Positions 35,265 to 44,398 are shown, counted from the first letter of the stretch. The stretch is DNA of 64,000 bases from BJ22 sp021298375 (GCA_046343015.1 JBKDOL010000070.1:1-64000); one strand, 5' to 3'. A program made the numbers and translations. The notes: a model not told the origin generated them from the letters alone.

Positions 35265-35699
35265 TCAAATTCGTTGGCGGATCTGCTTCTGCATGTACGA
35301 CTCATCGGCCAGACGCATTTCCACAGCCAACTCGGCGGCTACAACCTCGGCTCCCACTCGCTCCAGGAGTTTGTCCCAGGCGCGAATGCGATTTTGCTGC
35401 TGTTCAACTGCCTGCCGGGCCGCTTCCCAGCTTTTCGTCGCCTCGTTTAACTGCGCTTGCAGGCTGGCTAACTCATGTTGCGAGCGCCGTTCCCATGCCC
35501 CTAATTGGTCCGCCAGTTCAGGCCGCTCGCCCGCCGCCAGTAACTCACGCTGGAACTGCTCTTGGGCCTGCCGCAGGTGGTGCCTCGCACGCTCAACCTG
35601 CGCGGCCGCCTTGCGAGTCACTTCCGCCAGACGCTCCAGCTTTTGTTGGTCGATCTGCCGCAGGCGTTCAAATCGAGCTTGCCGTTGGCGGGGATTCAT
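35265..35699 (-). CDS. fliJ: Flagellar export chaperone FliJ
   Basis: A 144-residue, almost entirely helical coiled-coil protein with the length, charge and position (directly after fliI) of FliJ, the stalk-like subunit that couples the FliI ATPase ring to the export gate. The sequence is Arg, Gln, Glu and Ala-rich (LRQIDQQKLERLAEVTRKAA near residue 13) and diverged, so the assignment leans on gene order. Confidence 0.8.
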   Translation of the reverse strand: MNPRQRQARFERLRQIDQQKLERLAEVTRKAAAQVERARHHLRQAQEQFQRELLAAGERPELADQLGAWERRSQHELASLQAQLNEATKSWEAARQAVEQQQNRIRAWDKLLERVGAEVVAAELAVEMRLADESYMQKQIRQRI

Positions 35700-35767
35700 G
35701 ACAGTTTTTCCAATCTTTCGCTAGGCCAATCGCGCTCTTTGGCCCCAAATCACCCCAGCCGCCTCAA

Positions 35768-37087
35768 TCAGGCCATTCCACATAATTTTGCCAACTTGGC
35801 GAGTTGCAGCTGACTCTCCTTCCAGCTGACCGGTTGGTTGACTGCTTGCCGCAGAAAGGCTTGGACTTTGGGATAAGCCTCAATCGCCCGATCGGTCGCG
35901 GCAACTGCTCCCTTTTGGTAGGCGCCCACCTGCAGCAGGTCGAGCACTTCGCGATAGGTAGCCAGCACTTGCCGAACGGTCCGCGCTTGGGCCTGCTGAT
36001 TCTTGTCGGTGATCTCCAGAAACAATCGGCTGATACTCGCCAGCACGTCGATCGCCGGAAAATGTCCGGCATTGGCCAATGCCCGATTGAGCACGATGTG
36101 CCCATCGAGAATCGAGCGGGCCTGGTCGGCGATCGGATCGTTCAGGTCATCCCCTTCAACGAGAATGGTCAGCAAGGCCGTGATCGACCCCTGGTCGGCT
36201 GCTCCCAACTGCTCGAGCAGGACAGCCAGCTTTTGGAATACCGAGGGCGTGTAGCCGCGGGCGGTCGGCGGCTCATTGAGCATTAATCCCAGTTCCCGCT
36301 GAGCCATCGCCCAGCGAGTCAAGCTGTCGAACATCAGGAGCACTTGCTTCCCAGCGGCCCGAAAAGAGTCAGCGATGGCGACCGCCGTTTCACCAGCCCG
36401 GACTCGAGCCAGCGGCGTTTCATCCGCCAGTGAAACGACAACTACTGATCGGCGCAGCCCGGCTTCGCCCAGAGAGTCCTTGATAAAGGGAAGCACTTCG
36501 CGACCACGTTCCCCGATCAAGGCCACCACGTTCAGATCGGCGCTGGCGAACTTGGCAATCTCACCCAGAAGCGTGCTTTTCCCGACTCCACTGCCCGCCA
36601 TCAGTCCAACGCGTTGTCCCACGCCCAGGGTCAACAGCGAGTCGATCGCCTTTTGTCCAGTCACAAATGTTTTTTCGATCGGTTGCCGCGACATGGGCGG
36701 CGGCGCATTGACCTGGAGAGGAATTGAGCGCACCTGCCGCAACGGCCCCAGATTGTCGATCGGTTCGCCGAGGCAGTTGATGACTCGTCCCAGCAAGCCG
36801 GCGCCGACCGGAATTTCAAACGGTCGGATCAGGTCGGTGACGCGATCTCCACGCTGCAAATTGGTCTGGTGAGAGAAGGGCATGATCTGCACGTATTCGC
36901 CATTGAACCCGATCACTTCGGCCAACGACTTTCGCCCATCTCTCCCTTCGACCCGGCAAAGCTGTCCGATCCCCGCGGGAATGGTTGCGGTAATCGCGCC
37001 TTGGGCACTGTGCAGCGCACCGACGGTTTGAAACTGGCGCACCCTTCCGGCAGCATATTCCAAGCGGTCAAAGTCAAGCGCGTTCAA
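35768..37087 (-). CDS. fliI: Flagellum-specific ATPase FliI
   Basis: A 439-residue hexameric ATPase that energises flagellar protein export at the cytoplasmic face. The Walker A loop is GSGVGKST (residues 165-172), Walker B is VLLMFDSLTRWA near 245, and the F1-beta-like signature PPTARGYTPSVFQKL lies near 275. The start overlaps the end of fliH by 4 bp, so the two are translationally coupled. Confidence 0.95.
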   Translation of the reverse strand: MNALDFDRLEYAAGRVRQFQTVGALHSAQGAITATIPAGIGQLCRVEGRDGRKSLAEVIGFNGEYVQIMPFSHQTNLQRGDRVTDLIRPFEIPVGAGLLGRVINCLGEPIDNLGPLRQVRSIPLQVNAPPPMSRQPIEKTFVTGQKAIDSLLTLGVGQRVGLMAGSGVGKSTLLGEIAKFASADLNVVALIGERGREVLPFIKDSLGEAGLRRSVVVVSLADETPLARVRAGETAVAIADSFRAAGKQVLLMFDSLTRWAMAQRELGLMLNEPPTARGYTPSVFQKLAVLLEQLGAADQGSITALLTILVEGDDLNDPIADQARSILDGHIVLNRALANAGHFPAIDVLASISRLFLEITDKNQQAQARTVRQVLATYREVLDLLQVGAYQKGAVAATDRAIEAYPKVQAFLRQAVNQPVSWKESQLQLAKLAKLCGMA

Positions 37088-37677
37088 TGCTGCAACTCCT
37101 CAGCCAGAGCCTGTTCCAATTGGTCCAGTTGTTCTGTGAGATTGCTTGCCAGGCTGAACATCGGATGGTCCAGTTGAACTTCACCCCGAGGAATCGAACC
37201 ATCGGGTTGGAAATTCACGGGCCGCTGCCCGCCGACGGATTCAAAATGATAGGCAATCCGATCGCATTGCCCCGGATTCAGCCTGACAGTGACTTGCTCG
37301 CGCCCGGGTATCTGCTCCAAACCGTCCGTAATCAACTGTTCCAGTCGTTGATCAGTTGTCTGATTTACTTCGCGGAGAACTGCCCGCGTGGCAATCATCG
37401 CCAGACGCAGGGCCAGCAGACGGTATTCAACCAAGCGTTTGGCCTCCGCTTGGGATAGTTCCTGCAGCGCGTCGTTCAAGCGGCGGACGATTCCCAGCAC
37501 GTCGGTTTCGAGTTGGGTGACTTCCTGGCGAAGTCGCTCCTCCTCCTGGGAGGGGGTTGCCAGGGCGCCTGGCGGTGATTCCTCAATCACGCGCACCGGC
37601 AGCGGCATGCTCTCGCGATGACTGACCGGAACCGCCACCTTCACGGTCCGGGGAAGTTGCATCTGAAATTTGGCCAT
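37084..37677 (-). CDS. fliH: Flagellar assembly protein FliH
   Basis: A roughly 197-residue regulator that binds FliI and the C-ring. The ATG at 37677 is preceded by GGGGAA; the frame extends four codons further. An N-terminal segment rich in Pro and Val is followed by a long coiled coil (EERLRQEVTQLETDVLGIVR near residue 50) and a C-terminal domain (EQLITDGLEQIPGREQVTVR near 115) typical of FliH/YscL. The DLHPM-like SIPRGEVQLDHPMFSLASN region near 170 supports this. It overlaps fliI. Confidence 0.87.
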   Translation of the reverse strand: MAKFQMQLPRTVKVAVPVSHRESMPLPVRVIEESPPGALATPSQEEERLRQEVTQLETDVLGIVRRLNDALQELSQAEAKRLVEYRLLALRLAMIATRAVLREVNQTTDQRLEQLITDGLEQIPGREQVTVRLNPGQCDRIAYHFESVGGQRPVNFQPDGSIPRGEVQLDHPMFSLASNLTEQLDQLEQALAEELQH

Positions 37678-37785
37678 GTCGTTCCCCACCCAATTGCCTG
37701 CAGGCTCTGTACGGCTCGTCTACCCGGAGCGTTGAACCGGGATTGCCCGAGGGGCGGGGATTGTGAGCAAAATCGCTGCTGGCCG

Positions 37786-38832
37786 CTAGAGCGAAATCTC
37801 GCCCGCTTCGTCCATTTGAGCTAGCAGTTGGGCGATTTCGGCCCTGGCCGCCTCGATGTCCTTTTCGGTCGCCCGGGAATTGAAGCTGATCTCTTCCTCC
37901 ATCGTCTCCCGTGCCCGCTTGGACATGTTGGTCAGGACCTTCTGGAGGATCTCTTCAGGTGCCTTGGTCAACGACATGACCAACCGGTCCGAAGACAGTT
38001 TCGTCAAGACCGACTGAACTGAGCGGTTATCCAGTCGCAGCAAGTCTTCGAATTCGAACATTTTGTTGCGGATATCATTCGCCAAATCCGGTTGCTGGTC
38101 CCGAAGCTTGTTCAGAATCTCCAGTCGAACTGGCTTGGACATGTTCCGCAAAACGGCAACCAGTTGAGCGGTCCGGTCGACGATTGGCTGGCTGTAACGT
38201 ATCGCGTTGGATTTGTCGAAAGTCGAGCGCAAGACCTTTTGCACGATCGGGTCAGGTACCGTGATCGGCTGGCTCATCAGCAGGAACGTGCGGGTTCGCA
38301 ATTCGGGCGAGAGGAACTTAAGTACGTCGGCTGCCTGATCGGGATCAATTTGTGCAAGCACCATCGCGATCGTTTTGGGTTGGTCTTCGCCGATCACCTT
38401 GGCGATCTGGTAGGGATGCAGGTAGTTCAGGTCCTGCGAGGGGTCCGAAGTCGAATCGATGACCGGGAACTCAACTTGTTCCTTGGTGACATCCCGTTTC
38501 CGCACGGCGGCGATGGCCGCCCGTTTGGCCTGCTCTTTCGCTTCCGGAGAACCCTCTGGCCCCAGTTCCCCTCCAATCGCCTGGCCATCCTTCCGGCGTT
38601 GCTGAATCTGCCCCTCGAGCGTGTTCACGGCGAACCGAAAATAGCGATCGAAGTCCTCCAGTACAGCCGAAACCTCTTCCTCGGTCGGAGGTTCCTGCCG
38701 GTAGTCCTGAAGAAAACGCCGCACTTGCTCGGGGCGATCCCCCTTCAGTTGCGGCAGCGCAAGTTCGACCGCCTGATCGCCAAGCAGCGTCAGGAAAATG
38801 GCCAGTCGTTCTTCGCTTGAAAATCCAATCAT
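37786..38832 (-). CDS. fliG: Flagellar motor switch protein FliG
   Basis: A 348-residue C-ring protein joining the MS-ring to the torque-generating stator. Middle-domain EHPQ-like region: LNYLHPYQIAKVIGEDQPKT near residue 135 (HPYQ instead of EHPQ), and the C-terminal torque domain ends with MFEFEDLLRLDNRSVQSVLT near 255 and MSKRARETMEEEISFNSR near 308. Both are characteristic. The Lys/Glu/Gln-rich stretch near residue 85-110 is longer than in enteric FliG. Confidence 0.95.
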   Translation of the reverse strand: MIGFSSEERLAIFLTLLGDQAVELALPQLKGDRPEQVRRFLQDYRQEPPTEEEVSAVLEDFDRYFRFAVNTLEGQIQQRRKDGQAIGGELGPEGSPEAKEQAKRAAIAAVRKRDVTKEQVEFPVIDSTSDPSQDLNYLHPYQIAKVIGEDQPKTIAMVLAQIDPDQAADVLKFLSPELRTRTFLLMSQPITVPDPIVQKVLRSTFDKSNAIRYSQPIVDRTAQLVAVLRNMSKPVRLEILNKLRDQQPDLANDIRNKMFEFEDLLRLDNRSVQSVLTKLSSDRLVMSLTKAPEEILQKVLTNMSKRARETMEEEISFNSRATEKDIEAARAEIAQLLAQMDEAGEISL

Positions 38833-38925
38833 CTCAGCGGCTATTCTCGTCTTTTTTCGATCCTGCCAGCGTCACTCGCCCAACTAACCCCGTCCCGATT
38901 CAACCCCGCCATCAGCCCATCCGGA

Positions 38926-40488
38926 TCAAGCGGCCTTGCGCTGCTCGCGTTTCTCGGCGGCGAGGGGCGCATCGGTTGCAGCCGAATCAGCCCAGGCCGC
39001 GATGATTCGCGAGAATACCTCGGGATTCTGATTAAGCAATTGACTCAATTGATTGACTCGTTTGGCGTTATCCTGATTGAGCTGAACTGTCGGGCTGGCG
39101 GGAGTGGTCGCGCTGCCAAACTTTCGCAGGGCCAGAAGAGTCATCAGAAACGCCAGCACGGCGGCAATCCCCAATGAAACATTCTGCAGGATCTTGTTGA
39201 CCTGTTCCCAGGGAAAGCCTTCGACTGGCAGCGTATCATCCACGACCGGTTCAGCAAACGGCACAATTTCGACGGCGACAAAGTCGCGTGGTTCGACGAA
39301 CCCGGTTGCGCCTTTGACAATCGTTTCGATTTTGGTCTTCAACTCCTCTGGCGTGAGCGGATTATCACCGGTCAGCAGCGGACAATTCGAATTGGCCACG
39401 ACGGATACGGAGAGCCGATTGACCTTGACTTCCTGCAGTTTGGTTTCCTGGATTTGATGCCCGGAGTCCGTTTTGGTTTCCAGTTCTTCGCTTTTTTCCG
39501 ACAACTGGTTCGGTTTACCGGCATTGCCACCCGTCACATTGGTCATGGTTCCGGCTCCTCCGATGGCATCCTCGGAAGCCCCGTATCGCGTCTTGCTGTT
39601 GGTTTTTTCAAACGTCGTCACGGTGTTTTGGGCATCGAGTTTTTTGACGGTTGTGAGGTTGTCATGGACGGAAACGTCAGCCGCCACCCGCACCGTCACG
39701 TTATCAATCCCGAGGATCTGCCCAATCATCGACTGGAGATTGTTCAACAGCCTGGACTCGTAGCTGCGCCGCAGCTCGTCCTGTTGCAGCATCCCCCGCA
39801 GCTCTTCGTTTGGGACGGTGTAACTCCGGCCATCCTTGTCCGTGATCGCCACGTTCGATACGTCGAGGCCGACGACCGAGTTGGCGACATGTTGGGCCAT
39901 GGCAGCCGCCTGAGCTTCGCTGAAGCGGGCTCCCTTTTGCAGCGTCAACGAAATGCTCGCCCGCGGTGGATCGGAAGTCGGTCGGAGAAAGCCGCTGCGG
40001 TCGGGAATGGAAAGATAAACGTCCGCGTCCTGAACGCCGGCGTAGCCCTTGAGCGACGACTTGAGGGCCCGTTCCAGACGTCGCGTCGAGGCCTGCTTCG
40101 CCTCTTCCGGCAGGGGAAACATCCCGAGAGAATCGGCTCCGCCCGCCGCATCTCCACCGGCCGGGCCCTTTTGCCGCAAAATGTTCTGAGCCTGAGACCA
40201 ATACCGCCGATCGACGAACAGGGTGTTCCCTGCGCCCTTCATCTCATAAGCAATCCCGGCCCGGTCCAGTTCGGTCACCATATCGCTGAACTCGGTCGGC
40301 TCAAGATTACTCGCCAGCTCGACGTACTGTGGGAGCGAGGACCAATAACCCACGCCTCCGATGACCGTGATGCAAAGCAGCGACAGCATCACGATTCCGA
40401 ATCGCGCTGCTGGAGTCGATGACTTCCAGCCTTGGGTGAGTTGTTCGGAAAAGCCTTTGATAGTCTGCACGCGATACTCCGTGGGCAA
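38926..40488 (-). CDS. fliF: Flagellar MS-ring protein FliF
   Basis: A 520-residue protein that forms the MS-ring in the cytoplasmic membrane. Membrane helix 1 lies near residues 32-50 and helix 2 near 437-460. The YscJ/FliF domain spans about 55-230 (SNLEPTEFSDMVTELDRAGI near 60 and PDRSGFLRPTSDPPRASISL near 168). The FliF C-terminal domain follows, with a Gly/Asn/Thr-rich region of about 315-345. The C-terminal tail (QLNQDNAKRVNQLSQLLNQN near 480) fits the FliG-binding segment. The length is near the family's 550. Confidence 0.95.
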   Translation of the reverse strand: MPTEYRVQTIKGFSEQLTQGWKSSTPAARFGIVMLSLLCITVIGGVGYWSSLPQYVELASNLEPTEFSDMVTELDRAGIAYEMKGAGNTLFVDRRYWSQAQNILRQKGPAGGDAAGGADSLGMFPLPEEAKQASTRRLERALKSSLKGYAGVQDADVYLSIPDRSGFLRPTSDPPRASISLTLQKGARFSEAQAAAMAQHVANSVVGLDVSNVAITDKDGRSYTVPNEELRGMLQQDELRRSYESRLLNNLQSMIGQILGIDNVTVRVAADVSVHDNLTTVKKLDAQNTVTTFEKTNSKTRYGASEDAIGGAGTMTNVTGGNAGKPNQLSEKSEELETKTDSGHQIQETKLQEVKVNRLSVSVVANSNCPLLTGDNPLTPEELKTKIETIVKGATGFVEPRDFVAVEIVPFAEPVVDDTLPVEGFPWEQVNKILQNVSLGIAAVLAFLMTLLALRKFGSATTPASPTVQLNQDNAKRVNQLSQLLNQNPEVFSRIIAAWADSAATDAPLAAEKREQRKAA

Positions 40489-40551
40489 CCCGCCGGGACG
40501 GTTTCTTCCCTGGCGACGGCTCCCCGCTTAAATCAAATAAAACTGCATCAA

Positions 40552-40848
40552 CTAAAATTGCATCCGCATCAATTCGTTGTAGTTGTCGATCAACTTGTTG
40601 CGGATTTCCATGAACAGCTGAAATGACAAATCGGCCTGAGCCACAGCCAACACCACTTGCTGTACGTCGTCGGTCTGCCCCGTGACCAGTTGCTTGACCG
40701 AATCGTCGGCCGCCATCTGGCTTTGATTCGTTTGCCCAACGAACTGTGAGACAATCTCGCCAAACGAGACCGGCCCCTGTGACTGGGAAGTCGCCAGGTT
40801 GGGTAACGCTCCGGAATATTGACTCGAAAGTCCGATCGGCAAAGTCAT
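40552..40848 (-). CDS. fliE: Flagellar hook-basal body protein FliE
   Basis: A 98-residue protein that joins the MS-ring to the proximal rod. The C-terminal half holds the family pattern VVLAVAQADLSFQLFMEIRN followed by KLIDNYNELMRMQF. Its ATG overlaps the flgC stop (TAATG), indicating coupling. It is followed by fliF after 63 bp. Confidence 0.93.
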   Translation of the reverse strand: MTLPIGLSSQYSGALPNLATSQSQGPVSFGEIVSQFVGQTNQSQMAADDSVKQLVTGQTDDVQQVVLAVAQADLSFQLFMEIRNKLIDNYNELMRMQF

Positions 40849-41279
40849 TAACGGCCTCGCAGCAGGGTCAGGGTCTGTTCAACCATTTCCTTGAACAAGG
40901 ACAAGGCCTTGAGATTCGCTTCATAGGACCGACTGGCCGTAATCAAATCCACCATTTCATTGGGAAGCTTGACGTTCGGCATTTTGACCATCCCCGTTGT
41001 CGGGTCAGCGTCCGGATGGCCCGGCATGTGCACTTCATTGAACGGACTCAAGTCCGGTTGGACTCCCTCGACCTTGACCCCCGACAGGGCGCCATCTTCC
41101 ATCGAAAGCGGATCTTGTTCAGCCGAAAACACCACGAATTGCCGACGGTAGGGCTCGCCATTGGCGCTGCGAGTCGAATTGGCGTTGGCAATGTTGTTCG
41201 AAATCACTTCCATCCGGCGCCGCTCTGCAGCCATTCCGGAGGCACTGATTCCTGTCGCTGATAAACCCCAGCCCGCCAT
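40848..41279 (-). CDS. flgC: Flagellar proximal rod protein FlgC
   Basis: A 143-residue rod protein secreted through the export gate. The N-terminal GLSATGISASGMAAERRRME and VISNNIANANSTRS are typical rod signatures; the C-terminal VDLITASRSYEANLKALSLF matches the family. It ends in an overlap with fliE and begins 52 bp after flgB. Confidence 0.95.
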   Translation of the reverse strand: MAGWGLSATGISASGMAAERRRMEVISNNIANANSTRSANGEPYRRQFVVFSAEQDPLSMEDGALSGVKVEGVQPDLSPFNEVHMPGHPDADPTTGMVKMPNVKLPNEMVDLITASRSYEANLKALSLFKEMVEQTLTLLRGR

Positions 41280-41331
41280 GCTTCCTCACCTCCCTGACCC
41301 ACGACCTCAGAAAACAGTTTCCTTACCCGGC

Positions 41332-41685
41332 TTAACCCTGCATCGCCCGCCGCATGGTGTCCATCTTCGCAGCCAACAGCTGCGAAAAGGTCTGAAACAT
41401 CATGGCATTTCGCTTGAGCTCACCAAATTCCTTGTCCAAGTCGACGTTGTTCCCATCAGCTCGGGGCGTCAGCCCCAGCGTTTGAGCCACTTCGAAATCG
41501 CCTGTCCCGTGGATTTCCCCCGAGCCGGCTTGGGCGAGCTCGAGAAATTGGTCGAAAACCGCCTCCCGGGTTTGAAAGCCGGGCGTGTTCACGTTGGCGA
41601 TGTTCTGGCCAATCACGCCGTGACGAAACTGGGCAAATTCCAGCGCATTGCCCAACAGCGCGTATTGTGAGGGGATTCCAGTCAT
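41332..41685 (-). CDS. flgB: Flagellar proximal rod protein FlgB
   Basis: A 117-residue rod protein and the first gene of the flagellar operon. FRHGVIGQNIANVNTPGFQT near residue 20 is the rod-family motif; the C-terminal end (ELKRNAMMFQTFSQLLAAKM) fits FlgB. The ATG at 41685 has only a weak ribosome-binding site. The operon promoter should lie in the 197 bp shared with the divergent rhomboid gene. Confidence 0.93.
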   Translation of the reverse strand: MTGIPSQYALLGNALEFAQFRHGVIGQNIANVNTPGFQTREAVFDQFLELAQAGSGEIHGTGDFEVAQTLGLTPRADGNNVDLDKEFGELKRNAMMFQTFSQLLAAKMDTMRRAMQG

Positions 41686-41882
41686 ATCATCTGTATCGGC
41701 TGGGCAATTTATTCACTTAAGGGAGACTTTGACGCTAGCGGAAAGTTTTCGACCCTCCCCCCGAAAACCTTTCCCAATCCGATTCTCAACTCTTGAATAT
41801 CACCACCCGCAAGGACAAGATCGGAGTCTGAGGCTGGTCGCCCGAGAGACTCAAGCAGGCAGTTTTCAAAAGGAACTGTTGA

Positions 41883-43151
41883 ATGTTTTTGCCCCTTTAT
41901 CCTCAAGGCCCCGTATACCACTGGCCGGTGGCGACCTTCCTGTTGATCGTGGCGAATCTGGTCGGCTTTGCCCTCCAAATGGCAAACAACGAGCCGGGGT
42001 ACAAGGAGATGACCCTCCCCGCCAGCAAAGTGCTCAAAGACCCGGACCTGGCTCGGCAGTTCCCGGAAGTTGCTCCCGACGATGAAATTACCCTGGTCAT
42101 GGAAGTGGAGGGTTGGATCGATTGGGCCCTTTCCCACGGCGAAGGGGTGCACCCGGTCCAGTGGCTGACCTCCAATTTCATGCACGCCGATGTCGGCCAT
42201 CTCCTCGGCAACATGCTGTTCCTTTACATCTTTGGGATGCTCGTCGAAGGTCGGGCAGGGTCCCTCACTTTCGCAGTGCTGTATGTACTGATGGGAATCG
42301 CCAAAGCGGCGCTGGAGCAACTCTTATGGCTGGGGAGCCCCGCGCCGCCCTCCCTGGGGGCCTCTTCAGCGATTTACTCGACCATCATGCTGGCGATGGT
42401 CTGGATGCCGAAAGATGAAATCAAATGCCTGCTGTTTTTCATGTTCCGGATTTTCCTGTTCGACCTACCCGCGCTTTTGTTCGGACTGTTTTATGTCCTC
42501 TGGGACTTCGGAATGGCGCTGTTCACCAACTTCCAGCTGAGCACGCCGTTGCTGCATGTGGGCGGCGCGGCCGTCGGGCTGGTGGTGGCCATTGTCGGGC
42601 TCAAATGGAACTGGATTGATACCGAGAATGGCGATCTGTACTCGCTGTTTTTGGAGGCTCGCGGAAAGGAACTCGAAGCGAAACCCCGCAAGAGAAACGT
42701 CCTCGAGCAACAGGCCGACCGAGCCGAGAAAAAATCACTACAGGAAAAACTGGCTGCGATTCAGCGTTCCCTGGAAATGCATCTTCAGGCTGGAAATTAC
42801 CAAGCCGCAATGGCTCAGTTTCGGGAATGGCGCAAACGCGACAGCTCGGCCAGTTGGACGGAGCCCCAATTGCGGCAGTTGTTCACGCTCGCCTTTCGAG
42901 CCAAAGACTGGAACGCCGCCTTCGACTTTGGCCGGCTCTATCTTGAGAATTTTGACCAGCCGTTTGCCGACCAGATTCGGCTCGGACTCGGAAGGCATCT
43001 GGCGGTCGACCAGAAGTTCCCCCGCAAAGCGCTGAAACTGCTCAAGGAGATCGATCCCAGCAGACTTCCCAAGGCCCAGCAAGCGTTGCACGAGCAATTA
43101 CTGGCGGTCTGTCAGCGAGATGCGGCGGCGGATGATTATGAGCTCGACTGA
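41883..43151 (+). CDS. Rhomboid-family intramembrane serine protease with C-terminal extension
   Basis: A 422-residue membrane protease. The rhomboid core (residues about 10-245) has HLLGN (Asn110) in helix 2, the catalytic serine Ser161 in GASSAIYS, and the catalytic histidine His225 in HVGGAAVGL, so the Ser-His dyad is intact. After the core come a charged coiled region (about 250-300) and a helical, TPR-like part (about 300-420: AMAQFREWRKRDSSASWTEP, FTLAFRAKDWNAAFDFGRLY). The ATG follows AAAAGGAAC. The substrate is unknown; the extension may recruit partners. Confidence 0.88.
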   Translation: MFLPLYPQGPVYHWPVATFLLIVANLVGFALQMANNEPGYKEMTLPASKVLKDPDLARQFPEVAPDDEITLVMEVEGWIDWALSHGEGVHPVQWLTSNFMHADVGHLLGNMLFLYIFGMLVEGRAGSLTFAVLYVLMGIAKAALEQLLWLGSPAPPSLGASSAIYSTIMLAMVWMPKDEIKCLLFFMFRIFLFDLPALLFGLFYVLWDFGMALFTNFQLSTPLLHVGGAAVGLVVAIVGLKWNWIDTENGDLYSLFLEARGKELEAKPRKRNVLEQQADRAEKKSLQEKLAAIQRSLEMHLQAGNYQAAMAQFREWRKRDSSASWTEPQLRQLFTLAFRAKDWNAAFDFGRLYLENFDQPFADQIRLGLGRHLAVDQKFPRKALKLLKEIDPSRLPKAQQALHEQLLAVCQRDAAADDYELD

Positions 43152-43152
43152 G

Positions 43153-43176
43153 GCAGGTAAGCTCCTGCTTGCCTGC
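43153..43176 (+). other. Hairpin after the rhomboid gene
   Basis: GCAGGTAAGC and GCTTGCCTGC form a 10-bp stem with one mismatch and a 4-nt loop immediately after the rhomboid stop. No T tract follows, so it may act as an mRNA 3'-end structure rather than an intrinsic terminator. Confidence 0.4.
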
Positions 43177-43370
43177 ACCCCGAACCCGGCGGGCTGCCTC
43201 CTGCCTGAGGACTCGGTGCTGAGTTCGGTTCGTGACGTTTGGGCAGCTTATTCCTCTCCGCTGTTCAAAGTTTGCTGCACTGTTGAGACTGCCAGCCGGC
43301 ACGAGGCCCAAAAGCAGGCTAACTTACAGCGATCATTTCCGGCATCGCCCTCGCACCTCCTCGGCAGCAT

Positions 43371-44012
43371 ATGAACTTCGCAGCCTTGCAAGCCTCGAAC
43401 AAATCTACTTTGTTCAGTTGGGTCAACTGGGAGCGAGTCTGCAACCTGTTGTTGGCCCTGATGTTTCTGCGGTTCGTGCTGGTCAATTTCCAGGACGTGT
43501 CAGCCTCGTTTCGCCTGAGCAGCTTGATGATGCTCACCAAGGTCACAGCGGACACATACTTCTACCTGACTCGCAAACCCGCCCAGGAAATTTCCACATC
43601 CCTGTATGACTGGTTCATTGGAATCGTCGGGGCCTGGATTAACTTCTTTTTCGTCAGCACCAGCGGAACGGATCACTGGTTGCCGACCGCCATTCAAGTC
43701 ATCGGACTGGGGCTTCAGGTAGCGGGGATTCTTTCCCTCAACCGCAGTATCGGTTTCGTGCCAGCCAACCGAGGCATCCGGACGTCGGGAATGTACCGGG
43801 TCGTCCGCCATCCGCTGTACTTTGCCTATACAGTCAGTTTTCTGGGGTTCCTGCTCAATCATTTTTCCAGCCACAACATGGTCGTCTACGGAGTCATGAT
43901 GGGGTTGTTCAGCCTGCGGATTCTGGCGGAAGAGCGACTGCTCAGCCGCTCCCCCGAATACCGGGAATACATGCAAAAGGTTCCCTATCGGCTCATTCCT
44001 GGCTTGGTCTAG
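43371..44012 (+). CDS. ICMT/PEMT-like membrane methyltransferase
   Basis: A 213-residue membrane protein of the isoprenylcysteine carboxyl methyltransferase/phospholipid methyltransferase fold. The diagnostic C-terminal region is present: GIRTSGMYRVVRHPLYFAYT near residue 135 (the RHPLY motif binding SAM) and AEERLLSRSPEYREYMQKVP near 185. Four to five hydrophobic helices precede it. Bacterial members methylate diverse lipids or small molecules, so the substrate is not assigned. Confidence 0.82.
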   Translation: MNFAALQASNKSTLFSWVNWERVCNLLLALMFLRFVLVNFQDVSASFRLSSLMMLTKVTADTYFYLTRKPAQEISTSLYDWFIGIVGAWINFFFVSTSGTDHWLPTAIQVIGLGLQVAGILSLNRSIGFVPANRGIRTSGMYRVVRHPLYFAYTVSFLGFLLNHFSSHNMVVYGVMMGLFSLRILAEERLLSRSPEYREYMQKVPYRLIPGLV

Positions 44013-44244
44013 AAGGTTGACCCGGGGCCGGTTTCATCCCCCGGTGCAGTCAAATCCCGTGCCTTTTCCCGTTTCGTGACGAACAAGGCGGAAAACCAAT
44101 GGTCTTCCCCCGTGCCGGGAGACTTGCCCACCAGGGGACCGATCGACTAAACTTTTGCTCTTTCGAATCAGCCGCTGGCATTCGACCAGCATGGGCGGTG
44201 GCGGACTATCCGCCCACCAATTTGCAGTAGAGGAGTGGTCTCGC

Positions 44245-44334
44245 GTGGGTGTTAAGAAATCTGGCAAGGGTCGTCGCAAATTGGGTCGTAAGAAGCGCCG
44301 GAACCGCGCCCGCATTCGGCACCGCAAGAAGTAG
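44245..44334 (+). CDS. 29-residue, extremely basic protein
   Basis: A GTG at 44245, preceded at 9 nt by GAGGAG (44230-44235), opens 29 codons ending in TAG at 44332. The product is about 60 percent Lys and Arg, begins MGVKKSGKGRRK and ends ARIRHRKK, with no acidic residue at all. It looks like the very small ribosome-associated basic proteins (bTHX or the mS38/COX24 type), but I cannot place it in a named family. I recall similar unnamed short proteins in other planctomycetes, which I could not verify. It is in a 760-bp space between the ICMT-like gene and the ALDH gene, and no other frame overlaps it convincingly. Too short for most gene callers. Confidence 0.75.
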   Translation: MGVKKSGKGRRKLGRKKRRNRARIRHRKK

Positions 44335-44398
44335 TCGCCCTCGATGAAACCATCACACGCCTCCAGCGGCGTGATTTGGTGACGCGGTGTTATTTCGC

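Noticed and set aside
41687..41712. A sigma-28-like pair upstream of flgB (TAAGTGAA, 11 bp, GCCGATAC on the minus strand).
   Set aside because: The -10 box ends only about 7 bp before the flgB ATG, leaving no room for a leader or ribosome-binding site, and the -35 match is weak.
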